DNA from: Oscillospiraceae bacterium
GTDB lineage: Bacteria; Bacillota; Clostridia; Oscillospirales; Acutalibacteraceae
DNA length: 10,378 bases
Assembly: GCA_031262125.1 (NCBI GenBank)
Contig: JAISII010000141.1
Coordinates: 1-10,378 of the forward strand
Direction: 5' to 3'
The position numbers and the translations under genes are program-made. Position 1 is the stretch's first letter. Each line of letters starts with the position of its first letter. This document shows positions 5,181 through 10,378 of the stretch, one piece after another. Under the pieces are notes generated by a model that saw only the letters and a program-made list of their open reading frames with translations, was not told where the DNA came from and did no database searches.

Positions 5181-6755
5181 TTAAGGTTTTTCAATCACCC
5201 ACAGGTGTTCTCGGTCTTGAGTTCTATAAGGACGGAAGCCGAGTTGTGATATAGCCTTTAACCTTTCCAAAGCAAGGGGTATCGCTTTGGTTATAATACG
5301 TTCGGTTTGAAAAAGCGGGAAAAACTCTTTTACACACAGCGTAAATAATTCTTTCAAAAACTGTTGCCGCTCATATTCAGAGCAAATGTCTAACCTAAGA
5401 ACCCCCTCAGGGGCTTTATATGCCCCTATCGTGCCGAAGATTTCGATGGTTCCGATTGCTTTCCCCGAGGATTTATCAACTATCGCAAAACGGACATATT
5501 CCTCCTGCTCATACGCCGTAGCCCAAGCGGCAAGGCAGTTTTGCATATCTTCTATTTTATACATACAAAAGTCGCCAAAGCAGTTATCAGTATTAAAAAG
5601 CGGCTGTGCTTTAATGTCCGAATAGCATTTAAGAAGGTCATCTGCATCTTCCATATGCACAAGCCGAAGAAGAAAATGCTCTGTTTCTAAAACCGGACAC
5701 TTTTTATAAGGGTTTATTATTTCTAAACTGCTCATATTTTTACCTTTCGTGGATTTCTTTTCCTTAATCGGGAACAGCAGATCAAGCTGTAAATCTTTCA
5801 TTTCGCCGCTTTGAGCATAGTTATAGAAGTTCAAGGTTTCTTCAAAGCCTTGCCCAAAGACTGTTTCGGGTGATTCCCAGCGTGGGGAACCCCAGTCGTT
5901 TTCGTATTTATCACTTGTGTTGACCCACTCGCCCAGTTTTCGCCAATCGTCAAAATCCCAGTTTCGCAGCACATGAGCAGCATACAATCCACCGCAGAAC
6001 TCCCGTCTTATCAGCGGCATCGGAATTTCCATGTCATCAGGAACCGACACCCACACTTCGTATGCCTGTGTAATTTCGCCGGTTACCACTGCTCCCTTTG
6101 AGCAGTCGAAACCAAAGCTTCGCGCGTCCGGCTTGATTTTAAGCAAACCGCTTTCTTTTACAAACCGGTTGATCATTTCAAGTGCTTTGCCCTCGCAGCC
6201 CTCTCCCAAAGCATATGCGGCAGCGACTGTCATCGGCGGCAGATACACTATGCGAACGTCTTTGTCCTGTGTTTTGTCTAAGTTTTCGCTTGCCTTGTTT
6301 AATTCGCCCATTGATAAATCCTCCTTATTTTCCTTTATTTGATTATTAGGAAAAGAAAGAGTGTTTATAGCGGAAAACATTGATTCATTGTTAAGCAGGT
6401 TCAAGTCTATATTTGCTTTTTCACGCAGTTCCTCTACAAAGCGAATAAGTATCGACTTTACAGTCGATAATGCGGTGATTTCCTCGTCAAGTTCGCTGAT
6501 ATTCTGCCGGAAAATCTCTACAGCTTCCGCCGCATTTGCATTGTTAAGAATGCTTGCAATTTGCTTTACGGGTACCCTCAGCTTGCGTAAAACGATTACC
6601 TGCCGCAGACGGCTTATTGCGGTTTCGTCATAAACTCGGTAAGCGTAATCTTCCTTGCGGTTGCTTTTTATTAACCCGGCTTGCTCGTAATAACGCAGCA
6701 TTCTTGCAGAAATCCCGTAATCCCTCGACACCTGACTTATTGTTTGAAGCTTCAT
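5181..6755 (-). CDS. MerR-family regulator fused to a GyrI/Cass2-like effector domain and a GNAT-like domain
   Basis: A 524-residue, three-part protein. Residues 3-72 form a MerR winged helix-turn-helix (ISQVSRDYGISARMLRYYEQAGLI, then YRVYDE and LRVPVKQIASIL). A coiled-coil dimerisation helix spans about 78-112. Residues 163-335 resemble the GyrI/Cass2 effector-binding fold used by multidrug-sensing MerR proteins (VYLPPMTVAAAYALG, YEVWVSVPDD, GGLYAAHVL, GEWVN). Residues 341-524 resemble GNAT acetyltransferases (LETEHFLLRLV, AIGTIEIFG, ITKAIP, LGFRPYR). The glycine-containing acetyl-CoA loop is not evident, since YERQQFLKEL stands where it should be. The likely role is a ligand-responsive DNA-distorting regulator, possibly of its own promoter, which has the MerR-type 19-bp spacer. 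The start ATG at 6755 has GAGGT five bases upstream. In-frame ATGs with good ribosome binding sites occur at both domain junctions (residues 149 and 341), so separate products are possible. One of only two GCGC sites in the window lies here. Confidence 0.85.
   Translation of the reverse strand: MKLQTISQVSRDYGISARMLRYYEQAGLIKSNRKEDYAYRVYDETAISRLRQVIVLRKLRVPVKQIASILNNANAAEAVEIFRQNISELDEEITALSTVKSILIRFVEELREKANIDLNLLNNESMFSAINTLSFPNNQIKENKEDLSMGELNKASENLDKTQDKDVRIVYLPPMTVAAAYALGEGCEGKALEMINRFVKESGLLKIKPDARSFGFDCSKGAVVTGEITQAYEVWVSVPDDMEIPMPLIRREFCGGLYAAHVLRNWDFDDWRKLGEWVNTSDKYENDWGSPRWESPETVFGQGFEETLNFYNYAQSGEMKDLQLDLLFPIKEKKSTKGKNMSSLEIINPYKKCPVLETEHFLLRLVHMEDADDLLKCYSDIKAQPLFNTDNCFGDFCMYKIEDMQNCLAAWATAYEQEEYVRFAIVDKSSGKAIGTIEIFGTIGAYKAPEGVLRLDICSEYERQQFLKELFTLCVKEFFPLFQTERIITKAIPLALERLKAISQLGFRPYRTQDREHLWVIEKP
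5733..5748 (-). promoter_or_regulatory. Internal ribosome binding site and ATG before the GNAT-like domain
   Basis: GAAAGG (minus strand, 5743-5748) is seven bases upstream of an in-frame ATG at 5735 (residue 341), exactly where the GNAT-like domain starts (MSSLEIINPYKKCP). Translation from here would give a 184-residue stand-alone GNAT-like protein. Confidence 0.5.
6309..6326 (-). promoter_or_regulatory. Internal ribosome binding site and ATG before the effector-binding domain
   Basis: AAGGAGG (minus strand, 6320-6326) is eight bases upstream of an in-frame ATG at 6311 (residue 149), in the linker after the MerR part. It is stronger than the site serving the full-length start. Translation from here would give effector-binding plus GNAT-like domains without the DNA-binding part. 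Confidence 0.6.
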
Positions 6756-6784
6756 GTTTTACCTCAATTCTTTTCCTTAAGCTC

Positions 6785-6815
6785 ATTATAAAGCACGACA
6801 CGGTGTCAAAGTCAA
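6785..6815 (-). promoter_or_regulatory. MerR-type promoter-operator of the fusion gene
   Basis: Minus-strand TTGACT (6810-6815) and TATAAT (6785-6790) are separated by 19 bases, not the usual 17. The spacer contains GACAC-n-GTGTC (6797-6807), a perfect dyad with one central base. Over-long spacers with a central dyad are the hallmark of MerR-controlled promoters, where the bound regulator untwists DNA to realign the two boxes. This suggests that the gene regulates itself. Confidence 0.75.
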
Positions 6816-6847
6816 GGGGGATTTTAAAAATATATTTGTCTTAAAAA

Positions 6848-6871
6848 AACAAAGGCGAGGGCGGGTTTGTT
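6848..6871 (-). terminator. Weak possible terminator after the restriction endonuclease gene
   Basis: On the minus strand AACAAA pairs with TTTGTT around a 12-nt C-rich loop and is followed by a T run. The stem is only six A/T-rich pairs, so termination would be inefficient. It is the only candidate between this gene and the divergence point at 6815. Confidence 0.3.
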
Positions 6872-6892
6872 GTGATGTATGATTTTAAACGC

Positions 6893-7639
6893 TTAAATAT
6901 CAAACAGTTCGGCAGGGTTTATTTTGAATTGCAAACTTGTTGGGTCAGGCGTTCCGCCCTTTCTTTGCACCGTTATCCCACCTATTTTTATACTGCCACG
7001 TGGGCTGATTATAACTTCGCCATCATAGTGATTTATTACTTCGTTTATATTTTTAAGAATCCAACGTGCATTTGATTTGATTTTTTGTGCGACCAAAACC
7101 CATTCGGCAGCAAACTCTCCACGTCCTCTTAAAACATCGTTTAGTATCATCGTCTTGTTTTCGGTTAAAAAGTTAAGTAACAACTGTTGCTCGGTTTCAG
7201 AAAATTCATACATAAACATTCTTCGTTTATCACGAGGATTTGGAATAGTCGGCGGTATTTCTCCCGTAAATCTTTTTAATATATTTACAACTACATCGCT
7301 CATATTCCAATTTAGAACTTTATTGTAAGTGTCTACGGGGCGTTTGTCTATTTGATTAAAACCCTTTGGATTGCTTACAAGCTTTACTTGCAAATTTTCA
7401 ACATCAATTGCTGTTTTCAGTTTGATTCTAATTTGAACATTTATATCAGCTTTATACCTATGCAAAACAACAGCTTTTACATATTCAATTTCATCCAAGT
7501 TATAATTCATAATAACAAGCCATTTTTTTGCCTCAACATCAGTTTTCCAATTAATAAATTTATTAGCAACATCATGCTCGTTACTAAAACCGCCTTTGGC
7601 AGTTTGAGAACCTAATAATTGAGCCTTTGTCATATCCAT
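6893..7639 (-). CDS. Type II restriction endonuclease, HinP1I-like (predicted target GCGC)
   Basis: The 248-residue product resembles HinP1I (about 247 residues) from end to end, as I remember that sequence. Shared stretches include GSQTAKGGF, NLDEIEYVKAVVLHRYKADI, NLQVKLVSNPKGFNQIDK, NPRDKRRMFM, GRGEFAAEWVLVAQK, ARWILKNINEV, SPRGS, VQRKGG and LQFKINPAELFDI. The HinP1I active site is an Asp-X18-Gln-X-Lys series; here it is D65, Q84 and K86 with exactly 18 residues between D65 and Q84. The residue before the Asp is Ala rather than the Ser I recall in HinP1I. HinP1I cuts G^CGC, so cleavage of unmethylated GCGC is predicted. The start ATG (7639) lies one base after the methyltransferase stop and has GAGG nine bases upstream; a second ATG two codons in is possible. 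Codons are A+T-rich. Confidence 0.9.
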   Translation of the reverse strand: MDMTKAQLLGSQTAKGGFSNEHDVANKFINWKTDVEAKKWLVIMNYNLDEIEYVKAVVLHRYKADINVQIRIKLKTAIDVENLQVKLVSNPKGFNQIDKRPVDTYNKVLNWNMSDVVVNILKRFTGEIPPTIPNPRDKRRMFMYEFSETEQQLLLNFLTENKTMILNDVLRGRGEFAAEWVLVAQKIKSNARWILKNINEVINHYDGEVIISPRGSIKIGGITVQRKGGTPDPTSLQFKINPAELFDI

Positions 7640-7640
7640 A

Positions 7641-8624
7641 CTAATTTCCTCTTTTAATATATTCTTTTAATTGCTTAGCAATTTGCTCAATTACGGGAAC
7701 CGTCATTGCGTTACCGGCTTGTGATAGCAGATAACTTTCGCTTACTTTGCAAGCTGCTCGTTTTGAACCATCCGTATCAAACCCTTGCAATAGCAAACCT
7801 TCCATTCCTGAAAGTTTTCGTAACTGTCCATTTTTAACATACAATATTCCGTGTCTTCCTGTACGGAGAGTTGGAACTTTTCCTTCATACACACGCAAAT
7901 CGGATTGCCTTGTGTCTATAACTGTATAATCTTTTTCTAAAATTTTATCTACGTTCACTTTGTTTTTATTATATTTGTTGTTTAAGTATTTTTGAAAAGT
8001 TGGGTTTTCTTTTTCTAAAATTTTTTGAGTATCATCACACAAAAACTTTTTTATATCAGGTGTTTCTATTTTATCGGGCCAAATAAATTTACCGTTTGTT
8101 ATTTTGTCGTTTCTAATTCCTACAAAATAAACACGCTCACGCATTTGAGGGACGCCAAAATCAATAGAATTCAACACGTCGGAAACAACAGAATATCCTG
8201 CGGTTTTCAGTTCGGATAAAATTGTTTTGATAGTTTTACCATTGTTATGGTTAATTAAGCCTTTAACATTTTCTAAAATAAAATACGGAACATTTTTGTC
8301 TTTTAAAATTTTTATTAAATGATATATTATTTGCCCTCTATCATCTTCAAACCCTTTTCTTTGTCCGATAATTGAAAATGTCTGACAAGGGAATCCAGCT
8401 ATTAAAACATCAAAGTCAGGCAACTCTGCGGTATTAATTTTTGTTAAATCTCCAAAGTTTTTCTCGTTATCTGTGTTATGAAGGATATTATATGTTATAA
8501 CACTTGTGTTCAGAATTTCCGAATAACCAACACAAGTTGCATCAAGTCCTTTTTCAAGACCCAGTCTTCCTGCACCTATGCCGGCACAAAAATCAAAAAA
8601 TTTTAGGTTACCATTTGTCGGCAT
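7641..8624 (-). CDS. DNA (cytosine-5-)-methyltransferase, partner of the HinP1I-like enzyme
   Basis: This enzyme methylates cytosine at C5 using S-adenosylmethionine, protecting host DNA from the adjacent endonuclease. The 327-residue product shows the ordered C5-methyltransferase motifs. These are motif I FDFCAGIGAGRLGL (10-23), motif IV AGFPCQTFSIIG (76-87; nucleophile C80), motif VI ILENV (116-120) and motif VIII QMRERVYFVGIR (160-171). After a target-recognition region containing PTLRTGRHGILYV (251-263), motif X is SQAGNAMTVPVI (301-312). The length matches M.HhaI (327). The methylated sequence is inferred to be GCGC from the partner enzyme, not from this sequence. The ATG at 8624 has GGAAAGGA nine bases upstream. 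The methyltransferase comes first and the endonuclease second, with a one-base gap, so protection is made before cutting. No controller (C) protein gene is present. It is A+T-rich relative to rpsB and pyrB. Confidence 0.95.
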   Translation of the reverse strand: MPTNGNLKFFDFCAGIGAGRLGLEKGLDATCVGYSEILNTSVITYNILHNTDNEKNFGDLTKINTAELPDFDVLIAGFPCQTFSIIGQRKGFEDDRGQIIYHLIKILKDKNVPYFILENVKGLINHNNGKTIKTILSELKTAGYSVVSDVLNSIDFGVPQMRERVYFVGIRNDKITNGKFIWPDKIETPDIKKFLCDDTQKILEKENPTFQKYLNNKYNKNKVNVDKILEKDYTVIDTRQSDLRVYEGKVPTLRTGRHGILYVKNGQLRKLSGMEGLLLQGFDTDGSKRAACKVSESYLLSQAGNAMTVPVIEQIAKQLKEYIKRGN

Positions 8625-8660
8625 AATGTTTTATCCTTTCCTGATATCAGTAAAAAAACG

Positions 8661-8674
8661 AAGAATGAAGAATG
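8661..8674 (+). repeat. Short heptanucleotide tandem repeat
   Basis: AAGAATG is repeated twice in tandem in the leader of the methyltransferase gene. The seven-base period matches the larger heptad clusters 70-150 bases away. A TATAAT (minus strand, 8691-8696) just upstream could be a -10 box for the restriction-modification genes, but no -35 box accompanies it. Confidence 0.4.
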
Positions 8675-8739
8675 ATTTTCGCTAACGCTAATTATAAATG
8701 ATGAATACAAGAAGTGCCGGTTGCCTGTGGGGAAGTTTT

Positions 8740-8834
8740 ACAGTGAACAATGAACAATACAAATATGCGGCAAAATATTTGCGGTTATAATCTATATTGT
8801 TCATTATTCACTGTTCACTATTCAATTTTCACTG
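8740..8834. repeat. Inverted repeat built from heptanucleotide units
   Basis: Arms 8740-8759 and 8795-8814 are inverted copies matching at 19 of 20 positions, around a 35-bp centre that holds a second inverted pair (CAAATAT/ATATTTG). From 8800 to 8834 the right side continues as five seven-base units of the form TTCANNN (TTCATTA, TTCACTG, TTCACTA, TTCAATT, TTCACTG). It lies between the restriction-modification pair and tRNA-Arg. No transposase or target duplication is visible, so it may be a MITE-like element or a slippage-grown repeat. Confidence 0.6.
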
Positions 8835-8848
8835 CGGCGAAAGCCGCA
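8833..8848 (-). terminator. Stem-loop just 3' of tRNA-Arg
   Basis: TGCGGC and GCCGCA form a perfect six-pair stem with a four-base loop (TTTC on the minus strand, GAAA on the plus). It lies four bases beyond the tRNA CCA end. It could mark the 3' end of the precursor, but no U run follows, so a classical terminator is not supported. Confidence 0.35.
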
Positions 8849-8852
8849 TATT

Positions 8853-8929
8853 TGGCCCGCCCGGAGGGACTCGAACCCCCGTTCTTCAGAATCGGAATCT
8901 GCTGCGTTATCCAACTGCGCCACGGACGG
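8853..8929 (-). tRNA. tRNA-Arg, anticodon CCG
   Basis: The 77-nt gene includes its CCA. The acceptor stem CCGTCCG pairs with CGGGCGG with one T-G pair; the discriminator is G. The D arm is GCGC-AGTTGGATAA-CGC. The anticodon loop TTCCGAT gives CCG (bases 8893-8895 on the plus strand), reading codon CGG. The T arm GGGGG-TTCGAGT-CCCTC is intact. The D arm holds one of the two GCGC sites in the window. Confidence 0.95.
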
Positions 8930-8938
8930 ATGTTGTTA

Positions 8939-8959
8939 CGGGCAGTTAAAAGCTACCCG
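8939..8959 (-). other. Stem-loop in the tRNA-Arg leader
   Basis: CGGG/CCCG plus AG/CT pair across one mismatch around a short A-rich loop, ten bases upstream of the tRNA 5' end. It might help define the precursor for RNase P or be incidental. Confidence 0.3.
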
Positions 8960-9011
8960 CACGTATAATTATGCTAAATTAGAAAAATAACTTTAGAATC
9001 TTTGCTTGATA

Positions 9012-9040
9012 ATTTTATCACAGCTTTTTTAAAAAAGCAA
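9012..9040 (-). promoter_or_regulatory. Likely promoter of tRNA-Arg, overlapped by two palindromes
   Basis: Minus-strand TTGCTT (9035-9040) and TAAAAT (9012-9017) are 17 bases apart, with TGA directly before the -10 box (extended -10). Transcription would start near 9005, about 76 nt before the tRNA. Two palindromes overlie it: TGATAA-TT-TTATCA at 9007-9020 covers the -10, and GCTTTTTTAAAAAAGC at 9023-9038 covers the spacer and -35. They might be an operator or weak hairpins ending pyrB transcripts. Confidence 0.5.
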
Positions 9041-9114
9041 CCGAATATTATTGCCGGAACAAATATTTGAACTAAAAATAAGAACTAATATAATGCTGAC
9101 ACTAAATCAGAAAA

Positions 9115-10176
9115 TTAGACCTCTTCTTCGCAAAATTCGCAAACCGCTTCTCCGCCCATATCATAGACGCCGGGATAGAGGTACTTTTCTTGCTGTGTAA
9201 TGCACTTTGCGTTGCAGCATGGGTTTGACGATTTTTTGCCTTTGTGTGCAGGGGTAATTTCAAACTCGGGGTTGTTTAAAAGGGTGTGAATAAGTGCCAT
9301 ACGTCCATACATACCGTAAACTGCTTGCTTAAAATAAAGTGCACGGGGGTCGTCGTCGACCTCAAGGGCGATTTCGTCAACACGGGGCAGGGGGTGTAGC
9401 ACTATTAAGTCGTTTTTGGCAAGCTCCATTTTGGGGCGGTCGAGCACAAAAACACCTTTTTGCTTTTCGTATTCTTCGGGTGAATCAAACCTCTCGCCCT
9501 GAATACGTGTCATATACAGCACATCCAATGTGCCGATAGCCTCTTTTAAGCTGTTAACTTCGGTGTATTTGCAGCCACGCATATCAAGCAGGTTTTTAAT
9601 ATAATCCGGCAGAGCAAGCTGCGGGGTAGAAATAAGCACAAAGCTGTTGCCTTCAAATTTGCTCATTGTTTTGGCAAGTGAATGAACCGTGCGTCCGTTT
9701 TTTAAATCGCCGCACAGACCTATAACGTGGTTGTTAAGCGTGCCTTTTTCTCGGCAGAGGGTTATAACATCGGTAAGGGTTTGGGTGGGGTGCAAATGCG
9801 AGCCGTCGCCGCCGTTGATTACCGGGGCATCGCTGTAAAATGTTGCCGCCTTTGCCGAGCCTGCCATAGGGTGCCGCATTGCAATAATATCAACATAGCC
9901 CGCAATTATTTTAATTGTGTCTTTCAGCGACTCGCCTTTTGCAACAGAGGAATTCATAGGGTTGTCAAAGCCTATTGTGTCGCCGCCCAAACGCTTCATT
10001 GCCGCTTGGAACGACATTTGTGTGCGGGTAGAGGGCTCATAAAACAGCGTAGCCATAATTTTGCCTTTGCAGCTTTGTGCAAATTCCGCCGAGTTTTGCA
10101 TTATTTGTGCCGATAAGTCAATAATATATTGCAGCTGTTGCAACGAGAAATCGTCTAAATCTATAACGTGTTTCAT
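9115..10176 (-). CDS. pyrB: Aspartate carbamoyltransferase with a PyrI-like four-cysteine tail
   Basis: This enzyme joins carbamoyl phosphate and aspartate to N-carbamoyl-aspartate, the committed step of pyrimidine synthesis, in the cytosol. Catalytic landmarks are all present: FYEPSTRTQMSF (S49-T50-R51-T52, carbamoyl phosphate loop), SSVAKGES (K80), HPTQTLTD (H129, Q132), GDLKNGRTVHSL (R162), TRIQGERF (R224, Q226) and HPLPRVDEI (261-269). The catalytic body ends near residue 310, the usual full length, but the chain runs on to 353. The tail has C320-X4-C325 and C346-X2-C349, closely matching the CX4C...CX2C zinc site of the regulatory subunit PyrI, without PyrI's nucleotide-binding domain. 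The ATG at 10176 has GAGGTG five bases upstream. No pyrI or other pyr gene follows; tRNA-Arg comes next. Confidence 0.96.
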   Translation of the reverse strand: MKHVIDLDDFSLQQLQYIIDLSAQIMQNSAEFAQSCKGKIMATLFYEPSTRTQMSFQAAMKRLGGDTIGFDNPMNSSVAKGESLKDTIKIIAGYVDIIAMRHPMAGSAKAATFYSDAPVINGGDGSHLHPTQTLTDVITLCREKGTLNNHVIGLCGDLKNGRTVHSLAKTMSKFEGNSFVLISTPQLALPDYIKNLLDMRGCKYTEVNSLKEAIGTLDVLYMTRIQGERFDSPEEYEKQKGVFVLDRPKMELAKNDLIVLHPLPRVDEIALEVDDDPRALYFKQAVYGMYGRMALIHTLLNNPEFEITPAHKGKKSSNPCCNAKCITQQEKYLYPGVYDMGGEAVCEFCEEEV

Positions 10177-10216
10177 TTTGCACCTCTTATTTTATGAATA
10201 TATTCCAAATTAATTA

Positions 10217-10245
10217 ATTTTAACAGAAAAAACTCTAAAAATCAA
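10217..10245 (-). promoter_or_regulatory. pyrB: Promoter of pyrB
   Basis: Minus-strand TTGATT (10240-10245) and TAAAAT (10217-10222) are 17 bases apart. The start would fall near 10210, leaving a leader of about 34 nt. That is too short for a PyrR-type attenuator, so no RNA-level pyrimidine control is visible. Confidence 0.6.
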
Positions 10246-10247
10246 CA

Positions 10248-10276
10248 TTGACTTTTTTGAAAAAGTGTTGTATAAT
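10248..10276 (+). promoter_or_regulatory. Promoter of tRNA-Leu
   Basis: TTGACT (10248-10253), a 17-base spacer and a perfect TATAAT (10271-10276) form a strong sigma-A-type promoter. Transcription would begin near 10283, about 27 bases before the tRNA. Its -35 box is two bases from the divergent pyrB -35 box. Confidence 0.85.
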
Positions 10277-10309
10277 CTGATAGCTGTTTAATTCCCGCCT
10301 TTTATATGT

Positions 10310-10378
10310 GCCGGTGTGATGGAATTGGCAGACGTAGTGGACTCAAAATCCACCGGTGGCGACACCGTGCCGGTTCGA
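10310..10378 (+). tRNA. tRNA-Leu, anticodon CAA (3' end outside window)
   Basis: The gene starts GCCGGTG (acceptor 5' strand) and has the leucine D-arm sequence TGGAATTGGCAGACG. The anticodon stem GTGGA/TCCAC encloses loop CTCAAAA, giving anticodon CAA (10344-10346), which reads TTG. The class II long variable arm (GGTG-GCGA-CACC) is present. The sequence stops in the T loop (GGTTCGA), so the acceptor 3' strand and CCA are not seen. Confidence 0.93.

Noticed and set aside
8641..8650. CTGATATCAG palindrome upstream of the methyltransferase as a controller-protein box
   Set aside because: There is no controller gene in the pair and a single ten-base palindrome adjoining the ribosome binding site is weak evidence.
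6893..8929. Integration of the restriction-modification pair as an island at tRNA-Arg
   Set aside because: The pair lies on the 3' side of the tRNA gene, but I see no integrase and no second copy of the tRNA 3' end that would serve as an attachment site duplicate.
8750..8968. Small plus-strand open frame of 72 codons
   Set aside because: It runs through the repeat region and antisense through tRNA-Arg; the translated tRNA (ARPEGLEPP...) is a well-known false-protein signature.
10177..10210. PyrR-type attenuator before pyrB
   Set aside because: The predicted leader is only about 34 nt and contains no terminator or anti-terminator pair.
1..10378. CRISPR array, insertion sequence, prophage or integron in the window
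   Set aside because: No regularly spaced repeats, transposase, integrase or phage structural genes are visible on either strand.

Overview
The window reads as chromosomal DNA of an anaerobic, gut-type Firmicute of class Clostridia. The evidence is a pyruvate, phosphate dikinase that reads like the Clostridium enzyme, S2 and EF-Ts genes with strong AAGGAGG-type ribosome binding sites, sigma-A-type TTGACT/TATAAT promoters, and a CCA-encoding tRNA. The order or genus cannot be fixed from this alone. Every protein gene except the first lies on the minus strand.

Layout. Positions 1-1131 hold the 3' part of ppdK (+), closed by a hairpin terminator. Positions 1254-2081 hold an AT-rich block. It carries an unrecognised four-helix membrane protein gene (-) bracketed by two nearly identical 46-bp copies of one terminator hairpin. 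Positions 2101-4175 form the rpsB-tsf translation unit (-), with an extended -10 promoter, a structured leader of about 160 nt, and two related GC-boxed elements in the rpsB-tsf spacer. Positions 4165-5055 hold a metal-dependent amidohydrolase (-) whose last codons overlap the rpsB -35 box. Positions 5096-6815 hold a three-domain regulator gene (MerR, then GyrI/Cass2-like effector-binding, then GNAT-like; -) with its own terminator. Its promoter has the 19-bp spacer and central dyad typical of MerR targets. Positions 6893-8624 hold a type II restriction-modification pair (-): a C5-cytosine methyltransferase, then one base later an endonuclease strongly resembling HinP1I (GCGC). Positions 8661-8834 hold heptanucleotide repeats and an inverted repeat. 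Positions 8853-8929 hold tRNA-Arg(CCG) (-). Positions 9115-10176 hold pyrB (-) with a C-terminal four-cysteine tail resembling the zinc domain of PyrI. The window ends inside a tRNA-Leu(CAA) gene (+) driven by a strong promoter back-to-back with the pyrB promoter.

How it fits together. ppdK (pyruvate/PEP interconversion), rpsB-tsf (translation), pyrB (pyrimidine synthesis) and the tRNAs are core functions. The membrane gene, the MerR fusion and the restriction-modification pair look accessory; the membrane gene and the restriction-modification pair are visibly richer in A+T than their neighbours. I see no wholly new multigene system. The best leads are the PyrB-zinc-tail fusion, the regulator with a ribosome binding site at each domain junction, the duplicated terminator around the orphan membrane gene, and the scarcity of GCGC sites in a window that encodes a predicted GCGC restriction system. 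No stretch longer than 300 bases lacks a gene.
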